A DNA stretch of 64,000 nucleotides from Dorea formicigenerans (GTDB lineage Bacteria > Bacillota > Clostridia > Lachnospirales > Lachnospiraceae), in NCBI RefSeq assembly GCF_025150245.1, contig NZ_CP102279.1, positions 1,361,423 to 1,425,422 on the forward strand. The letters run 5' to 3'. The notes under the pieces were generated by a model. It did no database searches. It worked only from the letters and a program-made list of their open reading frames with translations, and was not told where the DNA came from. Below, piece by piece: positions 36,773-44,705 of the stretch (the stretch's first letter is position 1; each line of letters starts with the position of its first letter). The position numbers and the translations under genes are program-made.

Positions 36773-37095
36773 AATCAACACCTCTTGTTTTGTAATAATT
36801 CGATAATAGTTTTCGGTGAAACATGATTCAAAGGCAGGGATTCCTGACTTTGAAAACATTTTCTAAGTGATATTATATAACGAAAAATAGAATCATGAAA
36901 ATGCCTTTTTACAAAAAATCAGTTAAAAATGCAGGAAGTAGATAAAAAGGCAGTAAAAAGATGCGACGGAAATAGAAAAAGTGCGTAAAGTGCCGAAAAA
37001 CAGTGGTTTCCCGGCTTGCTATTTTGACGTATCTTTGGTAAGATATTCTTCGTATGAGCTAAAACGTGATTGATAGATAAAAAGGAGCAAATATA
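36773..37095. promoter_or_regulatory. Divergent intergenic region with ABC-F promoter
   Basis: An AT-rich 323-base gap. A plausible plus-strand promoter is TTGCTA (37016-37021), 17 bp, TAAGAT (37039-37044). No small ORF, attenuator or leader peptide of the kind seen before resistance ABC-F genes was found. Confidence 0.5.
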
Positions 37096-38730
37096 ATGAT
37101 CAGTACAAGTAATATTACATTACGAGTTGGGAAAAAAGCATTATTTGAAGACGTTAATATTAAATTTACAGAAGGGAACTGTTATGGTCTGATCGGTGCC
37201 AATGGTGCAGGTAAGTCTACATTTTTAAAGATTCTTTCCGGACAGCTTGAGCCGACCAACGGAGAAGTCATCATCACTCCGGGACAGAGACTTTCATTTT
37301 TACAGCAGGATCACTTCAAATATGACGAGTATCCGGTTCTTGATACAGTTATGCTTGGAAATGCGAGACTGTACGAGATTATGAAAGAAAAAGAAGCAAT
37401 CTATGCAAAGGAAGATTTTACAGACGAGGACGGTATCAAGGCAAGTGAGCTGGAAGCAGAGTTCGCGACCATGAATGGCTGGGAAGCAGAGTCTGATGCA
37501 GCAACATTGTTAAATGGTCTTGGAATCGGAACAGAACTTCACTATGAGATGATGAAGAACTTAAATGGTCCTGAGAAAGTAAAGGTTCTGCTTGCACAGG
37601 CATTATTTGGTAATCCGGATATCCTGCTTCTCGACGAGCCTACGAACCACTTGGATCTGGATGCGATCGCATGGCTTGAGGAATTTTTGATCAACTTTGA
37701 AAACACAGTCATCGTTGTATCACATGACCGTTATTTCCTGAATAAAGTCTGTACACAGATTGCAGATATTGACTATGGTAAGATTAAGCTCTATGCCGGA
37801 AACTATGACTTCTGGTATGAGTCCAGCCAGCTTCTCATCCGCCAGATGAAAGAGGCGAACAAGAAGAAGGAAGAGAAGATCAAAGAGTTGCAGGAATTTA
37901 TTTCAAGGTTTAGTGCAAATGCTTCAAAATCCAAGCAGGCTACTTCAAGAAAGCGTGCATTGGAGAAAATCCAGCTTGATGATATCCAGCCATCCAGCCG
38001 TAAATATCCATACATTGATTTCCGTCCGAACCGTGAAATCGGAAATGAAGTATTAACAGTAGAAGGACTGAGCAAGACCATTGACGGAGAAAAAGTATTA
38101 GACAACATTTCTTTTACATTGGGACATGATGATAAAGTCGCATTTGTCGGAAGTAACGAGCTTGCCAAGACAACACTGTTCCAGATTCTTATGGGAGAGA
38201 TGGAGCCAGATGAGGGAACATACAAATGGGGCATCACAACTTCTCGGGCATATTTTCCATTAGACAGTGGAAGTGAGTTTGATAATGACTATTCAATTGT
38301 AGACTGGCTGACACAGTACTCTGAAGAGAAAGATGCGACTTATGTACGTGGATTTCTCGGACGTATGCTTTTTGCCGGAGATGACGGAGTAAAGAAAGTG
38401 AAAGTTCTGTCCGGAGGAGAGAAAGTGCGCTGCCTGTTATCCAAGATGATGATTTCCGGTGCAAATGTACTGATTTTTGATGAGCCTACGAACCACCTGG
38501 ATATGGAAAGTATCACAGCACTGAACAATGGAATGACAAAATTCCCAGGTGTCATTCTCTTCTCATCAAGAGACCACCAGATTGTTCAGACAACTGCAAA
38601 CCGTATCATGGAAATTGTTCCGGGCGGAAAGATGATTGACAAGATAACAACATATGACGAATATCTGGAAAGTGATGAGATGGCAAGAAAACGTCAGACA
38701 TACACAGTCCAGAATGACGACGAAGACTAA
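37096..38730 (+). CDS. ABC-F family ATPase (YkpA-like)
   Basis: A 544-residue soluble protein with two ABC domains and no membrane part, acting on the ribosome. Domain 1: Walker A GANGAGKST, signature degraded to LNGPEKVKVLLAQ, Walker B LLLDEPTNHLDLD. Linker KKKEEKIKELQEF. Domain 2: Walker A altered to GSNELAKTT (last Gly is Ala), signature LSGGEKVR, Walker B LIFDEPTNHLDME. An altered second P loop is, to my memory, typical of YkpA-type members rather than decay. AAAAGGAG precedes ATG. Confidence 0.92.
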   Translation: MISTSNITLRVGKKALFEDVNIKFTEGNCYGLIGANGAGKSTFLKILSGQLEPTNGEVIITPGQRLSFLQQDHFKYDEYPVLDTVMLGNARLYEIMKEKEAIYAKEDFTDEDGIKASELEAEFATMNGWEAESDAATLLNGLGIGTELHYEMMKNLNGPEKVKVLLAQALFGNPDILLLDEPTNHLDLDAIAWLEEFLINFENTVIVVSHDRYFLNKVCTQIADIDYGKIKLYAGNYDFWYESSQLLIRQMKEANKKKEEKIKELQEFISRFSANASKSKQATSRKRALEKIQLDDIQPSSRKYPYIDFRPNREIGNEVLTVEGLSKTIDGEKVLDNISFTLGHDDKVAFVGSNELAKTTLFQILMGEMEPDEGTYKWGITTSRAYFPLDSGSEFDNDYSIVDWLTQYSEEKDATYVRGFLGRMLFAGDDGVKKVKVLSGGEKVRCLLSKMMISGANVLIFDEPTNHLDMESITALNNGMTKFPGVILFSSRDHQIVQTTANRIMEIVPGGKMIDKITTYDEYLESDEMARKRQTYTVQNDDED

Positions 38731-38760
38731 AAAGTAAATTTAATATGTAGAGATGAAAAG

Positions 38761-38794
38761 ACTGTAACTTGTAAGATTGAGTTGCAGTTTTTTT
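38761..38794 (+). terminator. Intrinsic terminator after the ABC-F gene
   Basis: Stem ACTGTAACT/AGTTGCAGT followed by T7; a palindromic repeat starts immediately after it. Confidence 0.85.
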
Positions 38795-38925
38795 GTATAA
38801 TAGTGAGAATTGCATTTTCTATTATATCAGCTGGGAGATGACTCCCACCTTTATAGGTGGTAAGAAACAAGCTGGTATCAGTGGTGGGAGTCAATCACCC
38901 CAGTTGATGGAGGCATTCTTGAAAA
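38795..38925 (+). repeat. Modular palindromic repeat, subfamily A, copy 3 (internally deleted)
   Basis: It starts with GTATAATAGTGAGAATTGC/..TTTTCTATTATA, shared with subfamily B, continues with the long hairpin (TCAGCTGGGAG ... CCCAGTTGAT) and then jumps straight to GGAGGCATTCTTGAA; the central palindrome module is deleted. It shows that the two subfamilies exchange modules. Confidence 0.85.
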
Positions 38926-39032
38926 GAAACCTCAACAGGCACTTTTATTATATGATGGAATTTGTTATACTAAAATCGTATAATGATAGGGATAAAATAT
39001 CATTACAGTTTAAATACAGGGAGTATAAGATT

Positions 39033-39770
39033 ATGAGAAACATAAAAATTACAATTGAATATGATGGCAGCCGTTATCAAGGCTGGACAAGACTTGGAAA
39101 AGATGAATCTAACAACACAATATCTGCCAAGATTATTGATGTATTAGGGAAAATGACTGGTGAAAAGAATATTGAGCTGAATTGTGGCTGCCGTACAGAA
39201 GTCGGTGTACATGCTTACGCACAAGTGGCGAATTTTAAGACTTCTTCTAATCTGAGTACAAAAGATATTCAGCATTATCTGAATCGGTATCTGCCAATGG
39301 ATATTGCAATCACGGAAGTTGAAGAAGTTCCGGATCGTTTCCATGCCCAGTTGAATGCAGTATCAAAAACTTATGTTTACCGTATGACGATTATGGATGT
39401 TCCAAGTGTTTTTGAGCGTAAGCATACTTACCATTGCTTTAAGACACCGGATAAAAAGGCAATGCAGCAGGCTGCTCTTTTATTTATCGGAGAACACGAT
39501 TTCCGTAATTTCTCTACTGCAAAGAAGAGCAAGAACACGACACGTGAGGTCTATGACATTGACATTTACGGAGATAATGAGGAAATGCAGATCCTCATTC
39601 AGGCAGACGATTTTCTGCACAACATGGCAAGACTTATGATCGGAACACTTCTGGATATTGGATTCGGTCTTCGTAAGAAAGAAGATATTGAGGCAATTTT
39701 TAACGGTGAGAAGGCAGTTGGAAATCCTTGTGATCCGAAGGGACTGTATTTACAGGAAGTAGAATATTAA
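39033..39770 (+). CDS. truA: tRNA pseudouridine synthase A paralogue with Glu at the catalytic position
   Basis: A 245-residue TruA-family protein. The conserved active-site block normally G-R-T-D-x-G-V-H-A reads GCRTEVGVHAYAQ: the catalytic Asp is Glu56. The later blocks FHAQLNAVSKTYVYRM, GEHDFRNFS and DDFLHNMARLMIGTLLDIG are recognisable but diverged. ATG at 39033 with GGGAG is the start; the longer open frame from 38793 merely reads through the upstream repeat. A thioesterase gene follows after 1 nt. Whether it is active is uncertain. Confidence 0.9.
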   Translation: MRNIKITIEYDGSRYQGWTRLGKDESNNTISAKIIDVLGKMTGEKNIELNCGCRTEVGVHAYAQVANFKTSSNLSTKDIQHYLNRYLPMDIAITEVEEVPDRFHAQLNAVSKTYVYRMTIMDVPSVFERKHTYHCFKTPDKKAMQQAALLFIGEHDFRNFSTAKKSKNTTREVYDIDIYGDNEEMQILIQADDFLHNMARLMIGTLLDIGFGLRKKEDIEAIFNGEKAVGNPCDPKGLYLQEVEY

Positions 39771-39771
39771 T

Positions 39772-40233
39772 ATGAAAGTAGAAAGCAGAAAAGTATCGGA
39801 TTCCAGAGTAGAGACTGTTCATATTGTAAGACCAAACCATCTGAATGCAGCAGGACGATTGTTCGGCGGCATGCTCATGCAGTGGATTGATGAGGTGGCT
39901 GCACTTGTAGCAAAACGCCATACCCACACAAATGTGACGACTGCAAGTGTGGATAATTTAAGTTTTTTAAAAGGAGCTTATCCAGGTGACAGTGTTGTGA
40001 TCATTGGCCAGCTTGTCTATGTGGGACGGACTTCCATGGACATTAAGGTGGATAGCTATGTAGAATCCATGGATGGCACAAGAACATTGATTAATCATGC
40101 TTATCTGACAGTGGTAGCACTGAATCAAAACGACCATCCGATTCCAGTGCCAAGGCTTGAACCTACAACAGAAGATGAAGCCGCAGAATGGGAAGAGGCA
40201 AAACGACGCAGAGAACTTAGAAAATCACTGTAA
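39772..40233 (+). CDS. Acyl-CoA thioesterase (YciA/BACH-type hotdog)
   Basis: A 153-residue hotdog thioesterase: RPNHLNAAGRLFGGMLMQWIDEVAALVAKRH is the family signature with catalytic Asn/Asp, followed by ASVDNLSFLKGAYPGD. It hydrolyses acyl-CoA in the cytosol. Starts 1 nt after truA, so co-translated. The charged C-tail (EWEEAKRRRELRKSL) is typical. Confidence 0.92.
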   Translation: MKVESRKVSDSRVETVHIVRPNHLNAAGRLFGGMLMQWIDEVAALVAKRHTHTNVTTASVDNLSFLKGAYPGDSVVIIGQLVYVGRTSMDIKVDSYVESMDGTRTLINHAYLTVVALNQNDHPIPVPRLEPTTEDEAAEWEEAKRRRELRKSL

Positions 40234-40235
40234 TT

Positions 40236-40364
40236 TTATATCAGCTGGGAGTCAATTCCCCAGCTGATATAGCCTCCGGCAGGATTGCAGAGGTGCGCAG
40301 TAGAAGTATGTCATGCAATTGCATGACGCGCACCTCGCAGCAAGAATGCCGAGGCATTCTTGAA
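40236..40364 (+). repeat. Modular palindromic repeat, subfamily A, copy 4
   Basis: A shortened first hairpin (TATCAGCTGGG/CCCCAGCTGATA), then CCTCCGGCAGGATTGCAG, GAGGTGCGC ... GCGCACCTC around palindrome GTCATGCAATTGCATGAC, and end hairpin CAAGAATGCCGAGGCATTCTTG. It begins 3 bases after the thioesterase stop and may serve as its terminator. Confidence 0.92.
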
Positions 40365-40390
40365 TGATAAAAGAGCTAAGAGAGCTGGGA

Positions 40391-40681
40391 TTATTTCCCG
40401 GCTCTCTTAGCATATCCGGAAACCATCCGGACCATGCGGTCAATTTGTGCCTGCTCTTCCTTTGATTTTCCATCTTTTAAGATTTCCAGAACAAAGGACA
40501 TTTCTTCCGGAGAAAAAGTGATTCCCTTTTTATGGGCACTGCTGATTAGAGACATCATGACCGGGGTAAGTGATTTCCCGTTTTTCCCCTCTGTCTGTTT
40601 CGCAGCAAGCTTTATCAGCTCCAGTTTCACAGGATCCATATTTTTTAGTGCCGGGTGGTTTAACCATTCATTCATTGTCAA
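40391..40681 (-). CDS. Hypothetical protein, 96 residues
   Basis: A mostly helical soluble protein (MTMNEWLNHPALKNMDPVKL start; VMMSLISSAHKKG; SFVLEILKDGKSKEEQAQID). No motif or family recognised. Its start overlaps the end of the upstream gene by 14 bases, so the two form a translationally coupled pair. Confidence 0.75.
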   Translation of the reverse strand: MTMNEWLNHPALKNMDPVKLELIKLAAKQTEGKNGKSLTPVMMSLISSAHKKGITFSPEEMSFVLEILKDGKSKEEQAQIDRMVRMVSGYAKRAGK

Positions 40682-41033
40682 AAACTCCTTTCATAAAATC
40701 CATAGGGGAGAAACCATTTTCCCCATCGGAATCAGAATTCATAGTCTGCATCATTTCCATCATATTCATGAGATCTTCCATTTGTGACATCTGCGTCTGT
40801 TCTTCCGGGCTTAAACAGGATTTTAACTGCTCCAGGACGGAACCAGGATGGTCTGTATTTAGAAATCCATAGAAATGTTCCATCGTAGCTTTCAGTTCCG
40901 AAAATTTTATGTAGATAGCTAAGGAGCGCTGCATGGAAGCAGGTGCAAAAGGCAGCATCAGCTTTAGTGTATAAAGAGAAGAGGAAGTAACAAGCATGTC
41001 AAAAGGAGTCATTAATTTGGGCTTCTGCTCCAT
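40668..41033 (-). CDS. Hypothetical protein, 121 residues, Met-rich tail
   Basis: A soluble helical protein. After residue 85 it becomes Met/Gln/Asp-rich (MSQMEDLMNMMEMMQTMNSD), ending FSPMDFMKGVFDNE. No family recognised. First gene of the pair with the 96-residue protein; AAGGAGCG precedes its start. Confidence 0.75.
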   Translation of the reverse strand: MEQKPKLMTPFDMLVTSSSLYTLKLMLPFAPASMQRSLAIYIKFSELKATMEHFYGFLNTDHPGSVLEQLKSCLSPEEQTQMSQMEDLMNMMEMMQTMNSDSDGENGFSPMDFMKGVFDNE

Positions 41034-41136
41034 AAGCGCTCCTTAAATTATCGTTGTAAATATATATGTGATTTGAATGGAAATTATGAAAAACGGGCAT
41101 ATTTTATAGTAAGAAGATATTTTAAGGAGATTAAAA

Positions 41137-41310
41137 ATGAGTAGAAAGTTGATCATAGATGGAAATGCCGTATACGAACTGGATGAAAATTGTATGCTGA
41201 AAAAGAGACTGGAAGATGTACAGACGGAAAAGAACCAGATGGAAGAGAGGAGAAGAACTCAGGAGAATTTGAACGAATATAAACGTATGCTCAGGATGCG
41301 GCAAGTGTAG
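41137..41310 (+). CDS. Small coiled-coil protein, 57 residues
   Basis: Starts MSRKLIIDGNAVYELDENCM and continues as a charged helix (LKKRLEDVQTEKNQMEERRR). AAGGAG stands 7 nt before ATG, and codon use is like that of real genes here. The helix could form a coiled coil. Function unknown; it diverges from the hypothetical pair at 40.4-41.0 kb. Confidence 0.65.
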   Translation: MSRKLIIDGNAVYELDENCMLKKRLEDVQTEKNQMEERRRTQENLNEYKRMLRMRQV

Positions 41311-41392
41311 TTGTAACATTCGGAAAAATGTAACAGAATTGTAAGAAATCTGTAATGGCAATTCCTGAAAGAGTATGGTAATCTATCGACAT

Positions 41393-41418
41393 GCGGATGA
41401 TGCTTCTTTATCATCCGC
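41393..41418. terminator. Hairpin, possible bidirectional terminator
   Basis: Perfect stem GCGGATGAT/ATCATCCGC with an 8-nt loop, but no clear T run on either side. It lies in the 470-base gap 41311-41780, whose other content is the repeat copy below. Confidence 0.45.
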
Positions 41419-41554
41419 AAAATGTATCTGCAAATTTCAATCATTTCGGAGCCTAATAGTAATCAGGTAATATTCCAAAGTGGTGAATAAGTGACAATAA
41501 TATGTTTATAGCAATATATCTTGAATATATTTTGAATATGAGATAATATAATTA

Positions 41555-41734
41555 TATATCAGCAGGGAGATGACTCCCACCGCTATAGGTGGTGAGAAAC
41601 AAGCTGGTATCAGTGGGGGAGTCAATCCCCCAGCTGATATAGCCTCCGGCAGGATTGCAGAGGTGCGCAGTAGAAGTATGTCATGCAATTGCATGACGCG
41701 CACCTCGCAGCAAGAATGCTGAGGCATTCTTGAA
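41555..41734 (+). repeat. Modular palindromic repeat, subfamily A, copy 5 (full length)
   Basis: The most complete copy: first module ATATCAGCAGGGAG ... CCCAGCTGATAT enclosing GACTCCCACC and the AGGTGG.GAGAAACAAGCTGG stretch, then CCTCCGGCAGGATTGCAG, the GTCATGCAATTGCATGAC palindrome with flanking GAGGTGCGC/GCGCACCTC, and end hairpin CAAGAATGCTGAGGCATTCTTG. It stops about 45 bases before the Uma2 start codon. Confidence 0.93.
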
Positions 41735-41780
41735 TTCTTTCGGACATATTACATTTGTCAAAGAAAGGAGAACGAAGAAG

Positions 41781-42425
41781 ATGAAAAAAGACGTAGAAAA
41801 CATGATGCAGCCGGACAGAGTGGCAGAGGCAGTGACTTATCTAGCAGAGAAAAAGAAGCAGGGAGAGTATACCATCTCGGATTACTATGCCATTCCTGAA
41901 GATGTGAGGGCTGAACTGATTGATGGTGTGATTTATGATATGGCACCGCCTCTAAGCGTACATCAGTTGCTGTCGGCTAAAATACATGGATATTTAGCAA
42001 GATACATAGAGAAAAAAGGCGGATCATGTATTCCGTTTTTTGCACCAATAGGTGTGCAATTGGATAAAGATGATAAGACAATAGTAGAGCCGGATATTTT
42101 AATTGTGTGTGACAGAAATCAGATTACGAGACGTGGGATTTACGGAGCGCCGGATTTTGTGATAGAGATTTTATCTGAAAGTACAAAGAAGAAAGACTCT
42201 TATCTGAAATTAATGAAGTATCAGAATGCAGGTGTACGGGAATACTGGCTTGTTGATCCGGAAAAGAAAAAAGTGATTGTCTACGATTTTGAACAGGAAG
42301 AAATTCCGAAAATCTATGGATTTGATACGCAGGTTCCAGTTGGAATATTTGGAGGAGAATGTAAGGTGGATTTTGCTGAATTTTATGAAGAAATCAGATT
42401 TATATATGAGAAAGAAGAAAAATAG
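41781..42425 (+). CDS. Uma2 family endonuclease-like protein (DUF820)
   Basis: A 214-residue protein of the PD-(D/E)xK superfamily: VRAELIDGVIYDMAPP (Glu), VEPDILIVCD (Asp), PDFVIEILSEST (Glu) and KLMKYQNAGVREYWLVDP. Members occur in cyanobacteria and Firmicutes in many copies; their nuclease role is mostly predicted. ATG at 41781 follows AAAGGAG; the open frame from 41730 enters the repeat. A decayed relative lies at 18.9 kb. Confidence 0.9.
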   Translation: MKKDVENMMQPDRVAEAVTYLAEKKKQGEYTISDYYAIPEDVRAELIDGVIYDMAPPLSVHQLLSAKIHGYLARYIEKKGGSCIPFFAPIGVQLDKDDKTIVEPDILIVCDRNQITRRGIYGAPDFVIEILSESTKKKDSYLKLMKYQNAGVREYWLVDPEKKKVIVYDFEQEEIPKIYGFDTQVPVGIFGGECKVDFAEFYEEIRFIYEKEEK

Positions 42426-42428
42426 AAC

Positions 42429-42459
42429 GAGGGAGATTCAACCGAATCTCCCTCATTTT
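42429..42459. terminator. Bidirectional terminator
   Basis: Perfect stem GAGGGAGATTC/GAATCTCCCTC with a 4-nt loop; TTTT on the plus side. Serves the Uma2 gene and probably the convergent Cys-rich gene. Confidence 0.85.
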
Positions 42460-42502
42460 GACTTTATAAAACAGTCTACGCAATTGCTTTGAAAGATGAG
42501 AA

Positions 42503-42766
42503 CTAACAGCAGTCATTGCCACAGCCACATCCACCACAACCATTGCCGAGTCCACCGCAGCAGATGAGTAATAAGATGATCCACAGGCAACTGTCATTGC
42601 CGTATCCGCCACAGCCATTGCCATATCCGCCACAGCAGATAAGCAATAAGATAATCCACAGGCAGCTATTATTTGCAAATCCGCAATCATTACCGCATCC
42701 GCAGCCATTTCCTCTTCTTCCGTCATCGCATCCACAGCCACAGTTTGTTGCGCTTAAATCGCTCAT
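42503..42766 (-). CDS. Cys/Gly-rich small protein with duplicated hydrophobic block
   Basis: An 87-residue protein: a Cys/Gly-rich head (NCGCGCDDGRRGNGCGCGND), then two near-identical units NxSCLWIILLLICCGGxGNGCGG (about residues 32-54 and 57-79), ending CGCGNDCC. Each unit has a short hydrophobic helix too short for a normal membrane span. It recalls small YjcZ-like sporulation proteins but this is only a resemblance. GGAGGAATTGAC precedes ATG. Confidence 0.8.
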   Translation of the reverse strand: MSDLSATNCGCGCDDGRRGNGCGCGNDCGFANNSCLWIILLLICCGGYGNGCGGYGNDSCLWIILLLICCGGLGNGCGGCGCGNDCC

Positions 42767-42918
42767 GTCAATTCCTCCGCATAAAGAATATTTACACTAT
42801 ATCCTATGTCTGCGGAGAAAATGTGTGAATAAATTATATCTTTTAATATTGCGCATTACATTAGACTTTACAGGAAAGCTGTGAGTAATAACATAACATT
42901 TTAATAATGCTTGGGGCT

Positions 42919-43560
42919 TTAGTAGCGCAGCAACTTCTTCACAGAATGCTGATAGCGGTAAGCCCGGTTCTGCAGTTTTAACTTTTCAATTTTGTTCATA
43001 TCATTCTTTTCATGCTCATCATAAAGCTTCAGAAGATATGCAAGATTATAATTCCGGTTCTGATACCATTTGAACAGAAGCCAGTTCATAATATCCGGAT
43101 ACCAGTAGCGCTCCGGAATTTTTGCTTCGCGCAGCAGAATGATATGATGCAGTGCCTTGACAGCCAGTTCGCCAAGCACGGTCGAGTTGTTTTTCTGATG
43201 AAACAGGGCATTGCTTTGCTCGATGATATCATATAAGGCACCGGCTGCTTTCCAGTAAGTTACAAATGTAGGATGATCTGGGTCTTCAACTTCTTCAGAT
43301 TCTTCATAGAGATTAAATGTCTGCATTTTCGAAGGACGGTTTCCGCGGATTTCCCGGTCATATTCGGCACGCTTTACCGGATCGGAAAGAACAAGGTAAG
43401 CCTCCAGAATTTCCTGCATCTTATCAGTTGTATCAATTCCGTTCCTCATATTGACGTCCGGGTGGTAACGCTTGGCCAGTTTATTTTTAGCCAGTGTAAT
43501 CTCCTGTGCGGACGCCTTTACGGAAACTTCAAGTATATCATAATAGTTTTTGGATTCCAT
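42919..43560 (-). CDS. DnaJ-domain protein
   Basis: A 213-residue protein with an N-terminal J domain (residues 3-70) holding the HPD motif in KRYHPDVNMR. The remaining 140 residues are helical without Gly/Phe or zinc domains, so this is a type III co-chaperone that would stimulate a DnaK partner. GGGAGGAAA precedes ATG. Diverges from the subtilase gene. Confidence 0.88.
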   Translation of the reverse strand: MESKNYYDILEVSVKASAQEITLAKNKLAKRYHPDVNMRNGIDTTDKMQEILEAYLVLSDPVKRAEYDREIRGNRPSKMQTFNLYEESEEVEDPDHPTFVTYWKAAGALYDIIEQSNALFHQKNNSTVLGELAVKALHHIILLREAKIPERYWYPDIMNWLLFKWYQNRNYNLAYLLKLYDEHEKNDMNKIEKLKLQNRAYRYQHSVKKLLRY

Positions 43561-43696
43561 AAATTTCCTCCCCTTATGGTGTCACTATTTACTCCCCAGT
43601 AATTAGCAAGAATATCATACGACAAATGCGTGAAGAAATCAATTTCTATTTCGTCGAATATTCTATTTTTAAAGGAAATATTTTGGAGAGACATTT

Positions 43697-44587
43697 ATGG
43701 ATCGTGTAAAAAAGATGGTGCATTATTGGTGTGATGATATAAAAAAAGCAGGGCTTACCGGAAAAGGGGTGACGGTTGCGGTTCTGGATACCGGACTTGC
43801 GCCACATCCGGATTTTAAGAGCAGGGTTGTCGGCTGGCGGGACTGTATATATAGGAAAGAAAAATGTTATGATGATAATGGACATGGAACTCATGTGGCA
43901 GGGATCTTAGGTGGAAGTGGACAGATGTCCGGTGGGATTCTGTCCGGAATTGCTCCGCTTTGTCGATTTGTTATTGTAAAAGTGTTGGATCAAAAAGGGG
44001 AGGCAAATGTAGCGAGTATTCTTGCAGGTCTTAAGTGGGTGGAAATGAATCACAGAAAATATAAGATACGGATTGTGAATCTGTCAGCAGGAGCTGGGGA
44101 AAATCTGGAGCCCGGGAAAGAAAAAATGTTGATCGAAGCTGTAGAACATCTCTGGGACTTGGGTCTAGTTGTTGTGGTGTCATCGGGAAATAACGGACCG
44201 GGAGAAGGAACCATTGCAATTCCGGGAAACAGTCGTAAAGTGATTACGGTCGGTGCTGTAAAAACAGAAAAAGCAGAGAAGGGGAGCTGTTCGGGAGCCG
44301 GTCCTACGAAAGAATGTGTAGTGAAACCGGACGTAATAGCACCGGGATACCAGATCATTTCCTGCAACAGTCAGATACACGGAAAGAAAGATGCGTATAC
44401 GGTAAAAAGTGGAAGTTCCATGGCGACCCCGGTCGTGTCCGGTGCGGTTGCTTTATTGATGGAAAAATATCCGAGGATTAGCAATGTAGAGGTGAAATTA
44501 AGACTCAGGGAGACGTGCATACATTTACCCGGAGCAGGCGAACAGGGGTGGGGAATGTTGAATATCCGCGATTTTCTGAAACTTTAG
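43697..44587 (+). CDS. Subtilisin-like serine protease (S8), probably intracellular
   Basis: A 296-residue protease with the full triad: Asp in VAVLDTGLAPHPD, His in GHGTHVAGILGG, Ser in SGSSMATPVVSGA; the oxyanion Asn is in VSSGNNGPG. No signal peptide and only a short N-terminal lead (MDRVKKMVHYWCDDIKK), as in intracellular subtilisins. TTTGGAGAG precedes ATG. Confidence 0.93.
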   Translation: MDRVKKMVHYWCDDIKKAGLTGKGVTVAVLDTGLAPHPDFKSRVVGWRDCIYRKEKCYDDNGHGTHVAGILGGSGQMSGGILSGIAPLCRFVIVKVLDQKGEANVASILAGLKWVEMNHRKYKIRIVNLSAGAGENLEPGKEKMLIEAVEHLWDLGLVVVVSSGNNGPGEGTIAIPGNSRKVITVGAVKTEKAEKGSCSGAGPTKECVVKPDVIAPGYQIISCNSQIHGKKDAYTVKSGSSMATPVVSGAVALLMEKYPRISNVEVKLRLRETCIHLPGAGEQGWGMLNIRDFLKL

Positions 44588-44660
44588 AAGTCTAAAGAGG
44601 AAGGAATAGGGATTGTATGCGAGAAAATACAATAAAAATATAAGTGTAAAGAAAAAATAC

Positions 44661-44689
44661 TTGACACCATGAGGCGTATCGTGTATGAT
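44661..44689 (+). promoter_or_regulatory. Promoter of the ylxM-ffh operon
   Basis: TTGACA, 17 bp, TATGAT. The first in-frame ATG (44685) falls inside the -10 box, so it cannot be the start codon. Confidence 0.8.
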
Positions 44690-44705
44690 AACACAGGTGA
44701 TAAAT

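Noticed and set aside
37096-38730. Altered second Walker A in the ABC-F protein as a sign of decay
   Set aside because: The rest of the domain is well kept and this variation appears typical of YkpA-like members, so it was not reported as a finding.
38793-39032. N-terminal extension of truA by 80 codons
   Set aside because: It reads through a terminator T run and a palindromic repeat; a good ribosome binding site exists at 39033.
40236-41734. Regular repeats as a CRISPR array
   Set aside because: Repeats are long, palindromic, dispersed between genes and not separated by uniform spacers; no cas genes are present.
42516-42884. Plus-strand Pro-rich open frame
   Set aside because: It is antisense to the Gly/Cys-rich gene; Pro-Gln runs are the complement of its Gly/Cys codons.
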